Source: Bacteroidetes bacterium ADurb.Bin145
Lineage (GTDB): Bacteria; Bacteroidota; Bacteroidia; Bacteroidales; VadinHA17
NCBI GenBank assembly: GCA_002070505.1
Contig: MWDJ01000009.1
Span: forward strand, 1-64,000
Direction: 5' to 3'
Length of the DNA stretch: 64,000 nucleotides
Both the position numbers and the translations under genes were made by a program. Positions 41,474-49,215 of the stretch are shown one piece after another. The notes below the pieces were generated by a model. The model saw nothing but the letters and a program-made list of their open reading frames with translations, was not told the origin of the DNA and ran no database searches. Position 1 is the first letter of the stretch. Each line of letters opens with the position of its first letter.

Positions 41474-42760
41474 CTAATCCTTAATGCATCTTACAGAATA
41501 TCCGGCCTGCATATTTGTTATTTTCCTGTAGACATCTCCTGAATTTGTGAACATGTAACGGTACCATACCCGTGTTGCATCATATTGTGTTGATGTCCTC
41601 CAGTCTCCATTGTCGGAAGTTCCGCCAAATTCTCCTGTATATCGTCTGTAACCGCCCGGAAGGGCTGTGAATCCGGTATCATCAGTCCCTGCATTAGGGT
41701 AATTCCAATGTGTAATCCCTGTTTCTTTTAGATTGTCGGCAGCGGTCCTGCTTTCCCTTTCTTCCAGCAGAGTAGCGTTTGCATCAAGGTAAAGTACCAT
41801 CTGGTGCCACTCATTATCTGAAGGAACATGCCAGTCTGCAGGGCACAGATTTCCCGTGTTTACTGCATACCAGTTATAAAGACCTCCATAAATATTTTTA
41901 TTGCTTATTTCATTATTATACCAGCAGTAACCCGGAGCAGTGAGATTCGCCCATTCAGTACCATTTTCTACGTTAGGTATTGATGTCCCATTTTTATAGC
42001 TTGACGTCTTAAGATTCTCTGCCATCCAGATCTGATCCCCGATCCTCACAACCGGATAATTATTTTCATCCCCATCCGTACATTTAATAAATTCAAAGGA
42101 GAGATCTTTGCTTTCTGTTGGAACATCAACAATCACAGTGCTGTAAATTTCTGAATAACCAGTAATTTTTAATCTGTCCCCCTCATTATACTGCATAAAT
42201 ATTTCAGCATGAGTCCCTTTTGTTCCCTGAATAAGTTCGCCTGTCTGGTATGAGTTTTCATGTTTAATTACCACATTATTCTCATTTGATCCTGAGCATA
42301 CTAACCTTGACCCAATTGAATAATTTCCGGATACAATCCTGATAAAATAAATTCCTTCTTTGATACCATAGACTGAAAATGTATGCAGACCTTTATTGAG
42401 ATATTCCTTGATCCTGTTTAGGGCTCTGCCCGAAAAATCATAGATCGCAATCGATGTCATTCCTGCTTCCGGAAGAGTAAACTCCAGCCTTGCATAATCT
42501 GTCATAGGATTAGGATATATTAAGACCTGGTTATATGGATCCTGATCCACAGGTACAATATCTGTGATTTTATTAACAAGATGTAAAACGTTGCCTCCGT
42601 TTATTGTCAGATCAGTCGCCTGGGTAAGATTTTCAATTTTCACACTATCAATAGTTGCAGCCGCCCCTGTCCCCTTAAAAGCAATAAGATAGTCCTGTGC
42701 ATTAAGAATTAATGAACTGATAACGATAAAAGCCTGAATCAGGCTGAATTTTAACATCAT
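41474..42760 (-). CDS. Exported FISUMP-domain protein with internal sorting-like domain
   Basis: 428 residues from the ATG at 42760. After a signal peptide (KFSLIQAFIVISSLILNAQ) comes YPNPMTDYARLEFTLPEAG...YDFSGRALNRI, which has the hallmarks of a type IX secretion C-terminal sorting domain but is placed in the N-terminal third (about 75-150). A beta-sandwich linker follows. From about 230 the sequence YPVVRIGDQIWMAENLKT and NWYAV...CPADWHVPSDNEW are diagnostic of the FISUMP domain (Fibrobacter succinogenes major paralogous domain). A consensus promoter at 42815-42845 lies just upstream, which rules out the in-frame ATG at 42826. The function is surface-related but unknown. Confidence 0.82.
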   Translation of the reverse strand: MMLKFSLIQAFIVISSLILNAQDYLIAFKGTGAAATIDSVKIENLTQATDLTINGGNVLHLVNKITDIVPVDQDPYNQVLIYPNPMTDYARLEFTLPEAGMTSIAIYDFSGRALNRIKEYLNKGLHTFSVYGIKEGIYFIRIVSGNYSIGSRLVCSGSNENNVVIKHENSYQTGELIQGTKGTHAEIFMQYNEGDRLKITGYSEIYSTVIVDVPTESKDLSFEFIKCTDGDENNYPVVRIGDQIWMAENLKTSSYKNGTSIPNVENGTEWANLTAPGYCWYNNEISNKNIYGGLYNWYAVNTGNLCPADWHVPSDNEWHQMVLYLDANATLLEERESRTAADNLKETGITHWNYPNAGTDDTGFTALPGGYRRYTGEFGGTSDNGDWRTSTQYDATRVWYRYMFTNSGDVYRKITNMQAGYSVRCIKD

Positions 42761-42814
42761 TGTCTTTGGAAACTTAGAAGATGGACTTATCGGATGAAAA
42801 TTGTTTTTGATTGC

Positions 42815-42845
42815 CAAAGATAACAATCAGAAATATCTCTGCAAA
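42815..42845 (-). promoter_or_regulatory. Bacteroidetes-type promoter (-33/-7) of the FISUMP gene
   Basis: On the minus strand TTTG (42842-42845) is followed after 19 bases by TATCTTTG (42815-42822), both matching the TTTG-N19-TAnnTTTG consensus. Transcription would begin about 50 bp before the ATG at 42760. Confidence 0.75.
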
Positions 42846-42979
42846 TGCTCAGTACCAAATAATCATGTGGATAGTGATAAATATATCTTTAAAAATATCT
42901 TATGGGATATTTCCAGAACTAAATATTAATGATTGTATTATGGCTTTAGTCAGGCTGAGATTAATTGGCAGAGCAACAT

Positions 42980-43507
42980 TTAAAATATTAGTTTAAATGT
43001 TACTCCTGTCTGAACAGATGAAACCGGAGTATAATTGATAAAATTTATAAAAGGTTCTATTTCAAAAATGGATGATAATTCCCTCTCACGCCATGCAAGG
43101 TTATTTACTTTTGCCACCCTTACTGCATCGACGACTGACCAAACCATAATACCTAAGGTTGCAGTACCTCCCAGTAACATCATTGAAAGGCCGCCTTCCT
43201 TAACATCTTCACCGCTAATCCCCGCTCCGAGAACATCATATGTTCTTACAATTCCGGTTATATAGATAGCAGCGCATCCTGCAAAAGCGCCCATAAAGAC
43301 AAAGCCCCTTCCCGGTTCACCTGAGATGATCTGTCCCAATCCGGGTAACAGAGAGGATGTTACACCGGCTACTATTGGGTCGTATCTGTCTCCAGCACTC
43401 CTGGTGTAATCGTGATAATCATACTTCAATTTGTTGACTCTGTACTGGGCAGTTCCAGAAGCAGTGATAAAAATAAAGGCGATTGCCAGAATACAGATTT
43501 TATTCAC
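42980..43507 (-). CDS. Small exported/membrane protein, DUF5683-like
   Basis: 175 residues. Signal peptide (KICILAIAFIFITASGTAQ), then PIVAGVTSSLLPGLGQIISGEPGRGFVFMG, the glycine-rich LPGLGQ(I/Y)xxGExxRG motif common to DUF5683 and TM2-like envelope proteins. Two or three hydrophobic segments follow (GRGFVFMGAFAGCAAIYITG; LSMMLLGGTATLGIMVWSVV). It probably resides in the inner membrane or periplasm; no function is known. A consensus promoter precedes it and it is not obviously in an operon. Confidence 0.75.
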   Translation of the reverse strand: MNKICILAIAFIFITASGTAQYRVNKLKYDYHDYTRSAGDRYDPIVAGVTSSLLPGLGQIISGEPGRGFVFMGAFAGCAAIYITGIVRTYDVLGAGISGEDVKEGGLSMMLLGGTATLGIMVWSVVDAVRVAKVNNLAWRERELSSIFEIEPFINFINYTPVSSVQTGVTFKLIF

Positions 43508-43533
43508 CAGATTAAAGATTTATTTCATTATTT

Positions 43534-43565
43534 CAAAGATACACAACAGGAATGTTGAAGTCAAA
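43534..43565 (-). promoter_or_regulatory. Bacteroidetes-type promoter (-33/-7) of the DUF5683-like gene
   Basis: On the minus strand TTTG (43562-43565) is followed after 20 bases by TATCTTTG (43534-43541), 26 bp before the ATG at 43507. The -7 box is identical to the one at 42815. Confidence 0.72.
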
Positions 43566-43610
43566 TTTATTCTTGTTCACCCCGGGGAACCTAAAATAAA
43601 GATCATTTGC

Positions 43611-44678
43611 CTATTTTATTTCATTCAGTATTTCCAGAAAAACCGGGTTATTATAAAACCCTTTCTGGGCAATTTCAGAAATTGTCATCCCGGGTGTCGT
43701 ATTACCTTCAATAAGGACAGGGCCTTCAGGGTCAATAGCAACGTCCCATCCAATTATCTTTAACTGCGGAACTAGCCCTGCTGCTTTCAGCACCAGCTCT
43801 TTTACCTCAGTGAACCAGGGAATTTGAAATCCTTCAAATGAAAATCCAGTATCCGGATGACGGGTATAAATTTCCCCCTGGCCATAAATCGGATCTGAGA
43901 TGGCTTCAGGATATAATTTACCTGTTTCGATATCGATTCCGACAAAAATTCCTCCGGATGATATATTATCAACATGAGACTTGTTTATCCCTATCCGCAT
44001 GAAGCCCGAAACTATTTTTATTTCATCTGACCTGTTTGAAAACGTCTCAATCCTGATTGTATTTATACAATAAGGATTGATCAGGTTCATTCTCTCATTC
44101 TGAACAACTATCTCCTGGAACAGGAATTGAGAATTCAGAACAACATTAAACAAATTCTCCACCCTGGCATGATCTGATTCCAGGTCTTCGGGCAATATCC
44201 TGTAGGTACCTGCCCCGCCATAAGAATCACAGGTCCTTTTAATAAATATGCCTTTTTTAGAGATTTCTTCACTTAACAGGGACTTTAAAAAATCTGTGAA
44301 TTCTTCAATAGTATTTATCTGTTTAAGTTTGCTATTCACAAAAAAAATTGAATTATAATTATGCGCCAGGCTCTTTACTACTCGTAATCCGTACTGAGAA
44401 AAATATTGTTCAAAGAGATATTTATCAGTCATCAGAGGAATGTATACCTTATTATTCAAACCCCATATTTTTCTTTCAATCTTATCAGTCAGCAAATAAT
44501 GATCGTAATCCTTTGATCCCTTCCTGTAAAAGTATTTCCCGAAATATTGCTCGGCAATACTCTTATTCATTATGCTGAATTTCAGATATTCAAATATCAT
44601 TACCGGAATACTTTTTCTTCGCGGATCTCTGATAAACGGGTAATGATATTTGATCTTTGAAACTAAATTTCGGAACAT
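43611..44678 (-). CDS. Sugar-transfer-associated ATP-grasp protein
   Basis: 355 residues. The ATP-grasp features of the family named for sugar-transfer neighbours are visible: FIKRTCDSYGGAGTYRI near residue 150 (nucleotide loop), LINPYCINTIRIETF near 205, GGIFVGIDIETGKLYP, and IIGWDVAIDPEGPVLIEGN near the end (metal-binding Asp/Glu/Asn). It should ligate a carboxylate to an amine using ATP; the substrates are unknown. It begins 11 bp after the sugar-porter gene, so the two are co-transcribed. That neighbour would give a sugar or sugar acid as a possible substrate, but this is only a guess from position. Confidence 0.78.
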   Translation of the reverse strand: MFRNLVSKIKYHYPFIRDPRRKSIPVMIFEYLKFSIMNKSIAEQYFGKYFYRKGSKDYDHYLLTDKIERKIWGLNNKVYIPLMTDKYLFEQYFSQYGLRVVKSLAHNYNSIFFVNSKLKQINTIEEFTDFLKSLLSEEISKKGIFIKRTCDSYGGAGTYRILPEDLESDHARVENLFNVVLNSQFLFQEIVVQNERMNLINPYCINTIRIETFSNRSDEIKIVSGFMRIGINKSHVDNISSGGIFVGIDIETGKLYPEAISDPIYGQGEIYTRHPDTGFSFEGFQIPWFTEVKELVLKAAGLVPQLKIIGWDVAIDPEGPVLIEGNTTPGMTISEIAQKGFYNNPVFLEILNEIK

Positions 44679-44689
44679 GTTATGTCTGA

Positions 44690-46018
44690 TTAAAGATTTT
44701 GTCCCAGTTCTTCAAGTGTCCTTCTTTTTGTTTCAGGGAAGTATTTCCATACAACAATAGCCTGCACAATCATCATAATTGAAAAAAACATGAATGTATG
44801 TCCAGCACCTGAATCAATCTCCTTGATAACTACAGGGAAAGTGAATGTGACAAGCGCAGCGAAGAACCAGTGTGTAAAACTACCAAGCGACTGGCCTTTA
44901 CCTCTGATGTTATTCGGGAATATCTCGGCTATCAGAACCCATATAACTGCTCCCGTCGAAAATGCGAAGAACATAATATATACAAGGAGGTAGATCAGCA
45001 GTACAAAGCCGCCGAAATCCTGAGTGTAGAAGGTTCTTGCCACAAGAGCCAGACAAACCGACATCCCGATCGAACCGGCAATAAGGAGGATCTTCCGTCC
45101 GGCCCTATCAATCAGGATCATCCCGACGATTGTAAAGATACCGTTGGTGATACCTATCAGGATCGACTGGAACAGCGAATCAGCAAAATTAAGCCCGCTA
45201 AGTTCAAAAATGCGGGGAGCATAGTAAAGGATAGCATTGATCCCTGAAAACTGGTTGAACATTGCCACAAGGAAAGCTATTGAAACTGGTTTAAAATATC
45301 TTTTTGAAAAAAGTCTGTTCGTCGATTCCGATAATTTCTCAAGGCTCATTCTGATCTCTTCGACCTGCTGATCGACAGACGATTTTATAATTTTTTCAAG
45401 AACCAGCCTCGCACTTGTAATTTGACCGATCTTGATAAGATACCTTGGACTTTCAGGTATAATAAACAGAAGCACAGAATAGATAAATGCCGGAACTCCC
45501 TCAATTCCCAGCATCCATCTCCAGGGTTCTGCGCCGACGCTTCGAAGCAGGTAATTGGAAACGTATGCCATAAGTATCCCGAAAATCACATTGAACTGAA
45601 ATAAAGCTGTCATCCGGCCTCTTATGTAAGCAGGCGATATTTCCGAAATGTACATTGGCGCCACTACCGAAGAACCGCCAACCCCGATCCCTCCGATAAA
45701 CCGAAATATTATCAGGGAGGTTACATTATTAGCAACAGCGCATCCGACTGCAGAGACCAGGTACATCAGTGCAATTATCACCAGCACCGGCCGCCTCCCG
45801 AATCTGTCGGCTGGTCGACCAGCTATCAATGCACCGGTTACTGTTCCGATAAGTGCTGATGCTATCGTAAAGCCGTGCATAAAGGAAGAGAGAGAGAATA
45901 ACTCCTGGATCTGTTTCTCGACGCCAGATATAACTGCAGTGTCAAAACCAAACAGGAAGCCACCTAAAGCAACAATTAAGGACCAGATAAAAACTGTTCT
46001 GAGGGAATTTTTCTTCAT
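44690..46018 (-). CDS. Sugar porter, MFS (proton-symport type)
   Basis: 442 residues with about 12 membrane helices. The sugar-porter signatures are all present: GFLFGFDTAVISGV in helix 1, ADRFGRRPVLV between helices 2 and 3, PESPRYLI after helix 6, IDRAGRKILLI in the second half, and PETKRRTLEEL at the C-terminus. It resembles XylE/GLUT-type importers, whose usual substrates are hexoses or pentoses. The ATP-grasp gene follows 11 bp downstream. Confidence 0.9.
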   Translation of the reverse strand: MKKNSLRTVFIWSLIVALGGFLFGFDTAVISGVEKQIQELFSLSSFMHGFTIASALIGTVTGALIAGRPADRFGRRPVLVIIALMYLVSAVGCAVANNVTSLIIFRFIGGIGVGGSSVVAPMYISEISPAYIRGRMTALFQFNVIFGILMAYVSNYLLRSVGAEPWRWMLGIEGVPAFIYSVLLFIIPESPRYLIKIGQITSARLVLEKIIKSSVDQQVEEIRMSLEKLSESTNRLFSKRYFKPVSIAFLVAMFNQFSGINAILYYAPRIFELSGLNFADSLFQSILIGITNGIFTIVGMILIDRAGRKILLIAGSIGMSVCLALVARTFYTQDFGGFVLLIYLLVYIMFFAFSTGAVIWVLIAEIFPNNIRGKGQSLGSFTHWFFAALVTFTFPVVIKEIDSGAGHTFMFFSIMMIVQAIVVWKYFPETKRRTLEELGQNL

Positions 46019-46228
46019 AAAATAGGTTTTATTTTGTGTTTTTATACACAGATTGCTAAGATATGGATTTAAACTATCTTAAAAAATCTTAAAATTACCG
46101 GTTTAATAAAAGAAAATATTATTTTTAGCGGAACCTTATCCATGATGACAAGCACCATTTGAAAGGAACAACTTCACCAACGATAATGGCTAAAATCAAC
46201 CAAGTATTAATTCATTAAAATAACATTT

Positions 46229-47590
46229 ATGAAAAAACTATCCCGAAGGTCTTTTCTTACAAGAACTTCAGCCGCAGCCGCCGGAACGTTGATGTTGCCG
46301 GGTATTCTTAAATATGGAAATGGAAGAGACAACGGCAAGGTCAATATAGCAGTGATTGGTGTTGGCGGACAAGGCCAGTCAAACTGGAGGGAATGTATGC
46401 AGGAGAATATTGTGGCACTGTGTGACGTAAGTGAAACAGCAGCAGCCAACGGTTTTAAGACCTTCCCAAATGCAAAAAGGTATAAAGATTTCAGGGTAAT
46501 GTTCGACGAAATGGCAAATCAGATCGATGCTGTACTTGTTGCCACCCCTGATCATGTTCATTTTGCCGCTGCAATGGCAGCTATGGAACGAGGGAAACAT
46601 GTTCTTGTCGAAAAACCGCTTGCTCATAATATCTGGCAGTTACGCACACTGCGTAAAGCTGCAAAAAAATACAAGGTAATAACCCAGATGGGTAATCAGG
46701 GCCATGCCACAATGGGCATCAGGTATGTCAAGGAATGGTATGATGCCGGTATTCTCGGTGATGTTAAGGAAGTGTTTGCCTGGTTTGACGGTCCTGAGTT
46801 TACTCCACGCGGTTATTTCCTGAAACCTGATGCATATCCTCCAAAGGAAGAACCTATTCCGGCAGGTCTTGACTGGGATCTGTGGCTGGGTCCGGCAGCT
46901 GTCAGGCCTTACAGCCATTTTTATATACCCAGATTCTGGAGAGGATGGTATGAACTTGGTAACGGTGAACTTGGTGACTGGGCATGCCATACCCTTGATG
47001 CTCCTTTCTGGTCGCTTGATCTTGATATGCCCGTATCGGTTGATTCAGTTTTCAAAACTCCCAATACTCCTGACGGATACGTATCAGATCAGTCAATCCT
47101 GAAATTTGAATTCAAAGCGCGTGGTAAGAAACCTCCCGTTACCCTTAGATGGTATGAAGGTGGTCTGAAACCTGATAACCGTCCGGAATGGGGTATGCCC
47201 GAACTGCCATCTCAGGGTATGATAATGGTTGGAAGCAAAGTATCATTGATGACCGGCGGAAGGCCCAATGATCCGAAACTTCTGCTGCCTAAGGAAGACT
47301 GGGACGCTTTCACAAAGAACCTTCCTCCGGAGAGGATCCCGCGCGTAAAGGGAGGCCCGAGAGCAGAATGGCTGGCAGCTATAAAAGGTGAAGGTCCTGA
47401 ACCAGGATCGAATTTTGAATACTCGGCCAGGCTTACCGAAATGGCATCACTGGGTGTCCTTGCACAGAGGATGAATACCCGGATTGAATATGATGAGAAG
47501 AAAATGAAGGTCACGAATCATAAGGATTACGACAAGTACATCAAGGAACCTGTACGTAAAGGCTGGTCATACGGTGAGGATCTCTGGTAG
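46229..47590 (+). CDS. Tat-exported Gfo/Idh/MocA-family oxidoreductase
   Basis: 453 residues. The N-terminus (KKLSRRSFLTRTSAAAAG) is a twin-arginine signal, so the enzyme is exported folded, probably with its nicotinamide cofactor bound. The Rossmann part has AVIGVGGQGQSNW, then VATPDHVHFAAAMAAMERGK and the conserved HVLVEKPLAHN (EKP motif). The C-terminal alpha/beta domain carries the substrate-binding residues (NGELGDWACHTLDAP). Exported members of this family oxidise sugars or act on glycosides in a cofactor-recycling way. With DUF1080 and ThuA in the same window, a role in 3-keto-glycoside metabolism is plausible but not proved. Confidence 0.86.
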   Translation: MKKLSRRSFLTRTSAAAAGTLMLPGILKYGNGRDNGKVNIAVIGVGGQGQSNWRECMQENIVALCDVSETAAANGFKTFPNAKRYKDFRVMFDEMANQIDAVLVATPDHVHFAAAMAAMERGKHVLVEKPLAHNIWQLRTLRKAAKKYKVITQMGNQGHATMGIRYVKEWYDAGILGDVKEVFAWFDGPEFTPRGYFLKPDAYPPKEEPIPAGLDWDLWLGPAAVRPYSHFYIPRFWRGWYELGNGELGDWACHTLDAPFWSLDLDMPVSVDSVFKTPNTPDGYVSDQSILKFEFKARGKKPPVTLRWYEGGLKPDNRPEWGMPELPSQGMIMVGSKVSLMTGGRPNDPKLLLPKEDWDAFTKNLPPERIPRVKGGPRAEWLAAIKGEGPEPGSNFEYSARLTEMASLGVLAQRMNTRIEYDEKKMKVTNHKDYDKYIKEPVRKGWSYGEDLW

Positions 47591-47709
47591 CAGGATTTAT
47601 ATAGTTAAACTCTTTCTACAAAAGCTTTAATATTAAGTGTCGTTTGTACACTTATATGGGGTTCCTGTGAACTTGCTATTCTATTGGAATATATACTTTT
47701 GAGTGCCGG

Positions 47710-49023
47710 TTATTTCAAACATTTTTCAAACCAATCAAAGGCTTCAAGCTGCATAGATCTGTCAAATTTATGAGGACCCGGGTGGAACGAGCATTTATAA
47801 TTACTTCCTGAACCGGCTTTTTCGAAAATATTGTTAAGCATTTCGTCTGCTCTTTTCATTTCTTCAAGGCTGAAAAGAGGATCTTCGCTGTTGTTCAGGA
47901 CAAGACTAGATAATGGAACCCGTAATCCAAGGATCTCAGGAAAATCGAGCTCTTTCGGTAATAACGGCACATAGACCATCCAGGTATGGCTTGTTGCTTT
48001 ATTGAGGACAAGATCTCTCCATGTAGTCATAAAGCCCACAGGTATAGCGCATTTTATCCTGTCGTCAAAGCCTCCGAGGAAAACACTCCGCATACCGCCT
48101 CCTGAAAGACCGCAGCATCCTATATTCCGTGTATCCACGTCATCTCTTGAGCATAGTATATCCAGAGCTTTGATATCTTCAGCAAGTAATACTCCGGGCC
48201 ATGTGGTCCCTGCACTGAAAAGCGATTTTGCCATTATATTTTCGTGCTGCCCGGCCCAGCTGTTATATGCCCTGATGCCCTCAATATCATCAGGACCGGG
48301 ATCTGATAATCCCTGCCGCTGTCCGACTGGTATATCCTTAAGCATAACTCTCCTGCTGGCAAAAGGGAAAGCATCAGGAGCCAGGACCACATACCCCTTC
48401 CTGGCAATATCATTGGCCCATGCATATCCCTGATATAGATCCTTTTGATGAGTTACCATCATTGGATGCTGATCATCAGAGGTCTTTGTTATCTTTTTAG
48501 CTCCGAAATATTTATTGCCGGCATGATCATGAAATGCAAGAATACCCGGAAGCTTCCCGGTAGCATCTGCGGGTTTTAAAAGAATCCCTTCAGCCGGATT
48601 ACCATACCGAAGGTTCCATTGTAATTCTTCAATCAGCAATCCGTCGTATTTGTATGATTTTAATATTCTTACCTCCGGCAGGCCTGAGATTTCCGGCATG
48701 GATAATCTTTCCGCAAACATCTTTCTGGCTGCCTTCCTCCATTTATCAGGATTTTTCCAGTTATCTCTCCGGAACGACAACAGTGGAAGTTCCTTTGATG
48801 ATAATCCTGCTGCCCACTGCCCGTAGGCGCCTATAATGCTTGTTGTTTCATCAGCTGAGCCCGCCTGTAATATATTGCCGGCCAGATCTGAATATACCGG
48901 ATCGTTAAACGAAAAAGGAATATTTCCATTCAGGGAAGGGAGATTCTTAAAGAAACTGTTCCCGGCAATGCCCAGACTGGCAGCTCCTGTAAGCTTCAGA
49001 AAATGCCTCCGATTATTTTTCAT
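47710..49023 (-). CDS. Exported alpha/beta hydrolase, acetyl-xylan-esterase-like (dienelactone hydrolase superfamily)
   Basis: 437 residues from the ATG at 49023, which gives a Tat-like leader (NNRRHFLKLTGAASLGIAG). The alpha/beta hydrolase core has the nucleophile elbow NIGCCGLSGGGMRSV (GLSGG), the AFHDHAGNK oxyanion region and a C-terminal HPGPHKFDR with the expected histidine. The long N-terminal extension before the core is usual for Abhydrolase_7-type esterases. The in-frame ATG at 49098 would read a 7-bp tandem array into the protein and is rejected. The likely role is de-esterification of a sugar or polysaccharide in the periplasm. Confidence 0.8.
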   Translation of the reverse strand: MKNNRRHFLKLTGAASLGIAGNSFFKNLPSLNGNIPFSFNDPVYSDLAGNILQAGSADETTSIIGAYGQWAAGLSSKELPLLSFRRDNWKNPDKWRKAARKMFAERLSMPEISGLPEVRILKSYKYDGLLIEELQWNLRYGNPAEGILLKPADATGKLPGILAFHDHAGNKYFGAKKITKTSDDQHPMMVTHQKDLYQGYAWANDIARKGYVVLAPDAFPFASRRVMLKDIPVGQRQGLSDPGPDDIEGIRAYNSWAGQHENIMAKSLFSAGTTWPGVLLAEDIKALDILCSRDDVDTRNIGCCGLSGGGMRSVFLGGFDDRIKCAIPVGFMTTWRDLVLNKATSHTWMVYVPLLPKELDFPEILGLRVPLSSLVLNNSEDPLFSLEEMKRADEMLNNIFEKAGSGSNYKCSFHPGPHKFDRSMQLEAFDWFEKCLK

Positions 49024-49077
49024 AATACCTGTATTAGAAAGAAGGTGAAAAGATAAATGTAACAAAATAATCAGGAT

Positions 49078-49147
49078 GGTGCAAGATGGAGGATGCAAGA
49101 TGCAGGGTGCAAGATAGTGAGTAGTGAGCGGTAAGTCGTGAGCAGGG
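49078..49147. repeat. Degenerate 7-bp tandem array upstream of the esterase gene
   Basis: Ten units in phase: ggtgcaa, gatggag, gatgcaa, gatgcag, ggtgcaa, gatagtg, agtagtg, agcggta, agtcgtg, agcaggg. The middle of it is identical over 22 bases to the array at 28191. It is upstream of the esterase start (49023) and downstream of the DUF5916 gene. Confidence 0.8.
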
Positions 49148-49157
49148 TAATAAATAT

Positions 49158-49190
49158 AAAAGAGGACATTAAGTATTAATATCCTCTTTT
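49158..49190 (-). terminator. Terminator of the DUF5916 gene
   Basis: aaaagagga (49158-49166) and tcctctttt (49182-49190) form a 9-bp stem with a 15-base loop; the stem ends in A/T runs on both sides, so it may stop transcription from either direction. It lies 26 bp beyond the DUF5916 stop. Confidence 0.65.
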
Positions 49191-49215
49191 ACAGAGAAAT
49201 AAGTATGTCGATGAT

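Noticed and set aside
42761-42826. Longer start for the FISUMP protein
   Set aside because: The ATG at 42826 lies upstream of the -7 box of a consensus promoter, and the later ATG gives a proper signal peptide.
48002-48433. 143-residue open frame antisense to the exported esterase
   Set aside because: Antisense to conserved catalytic motifs, no independent evidence.
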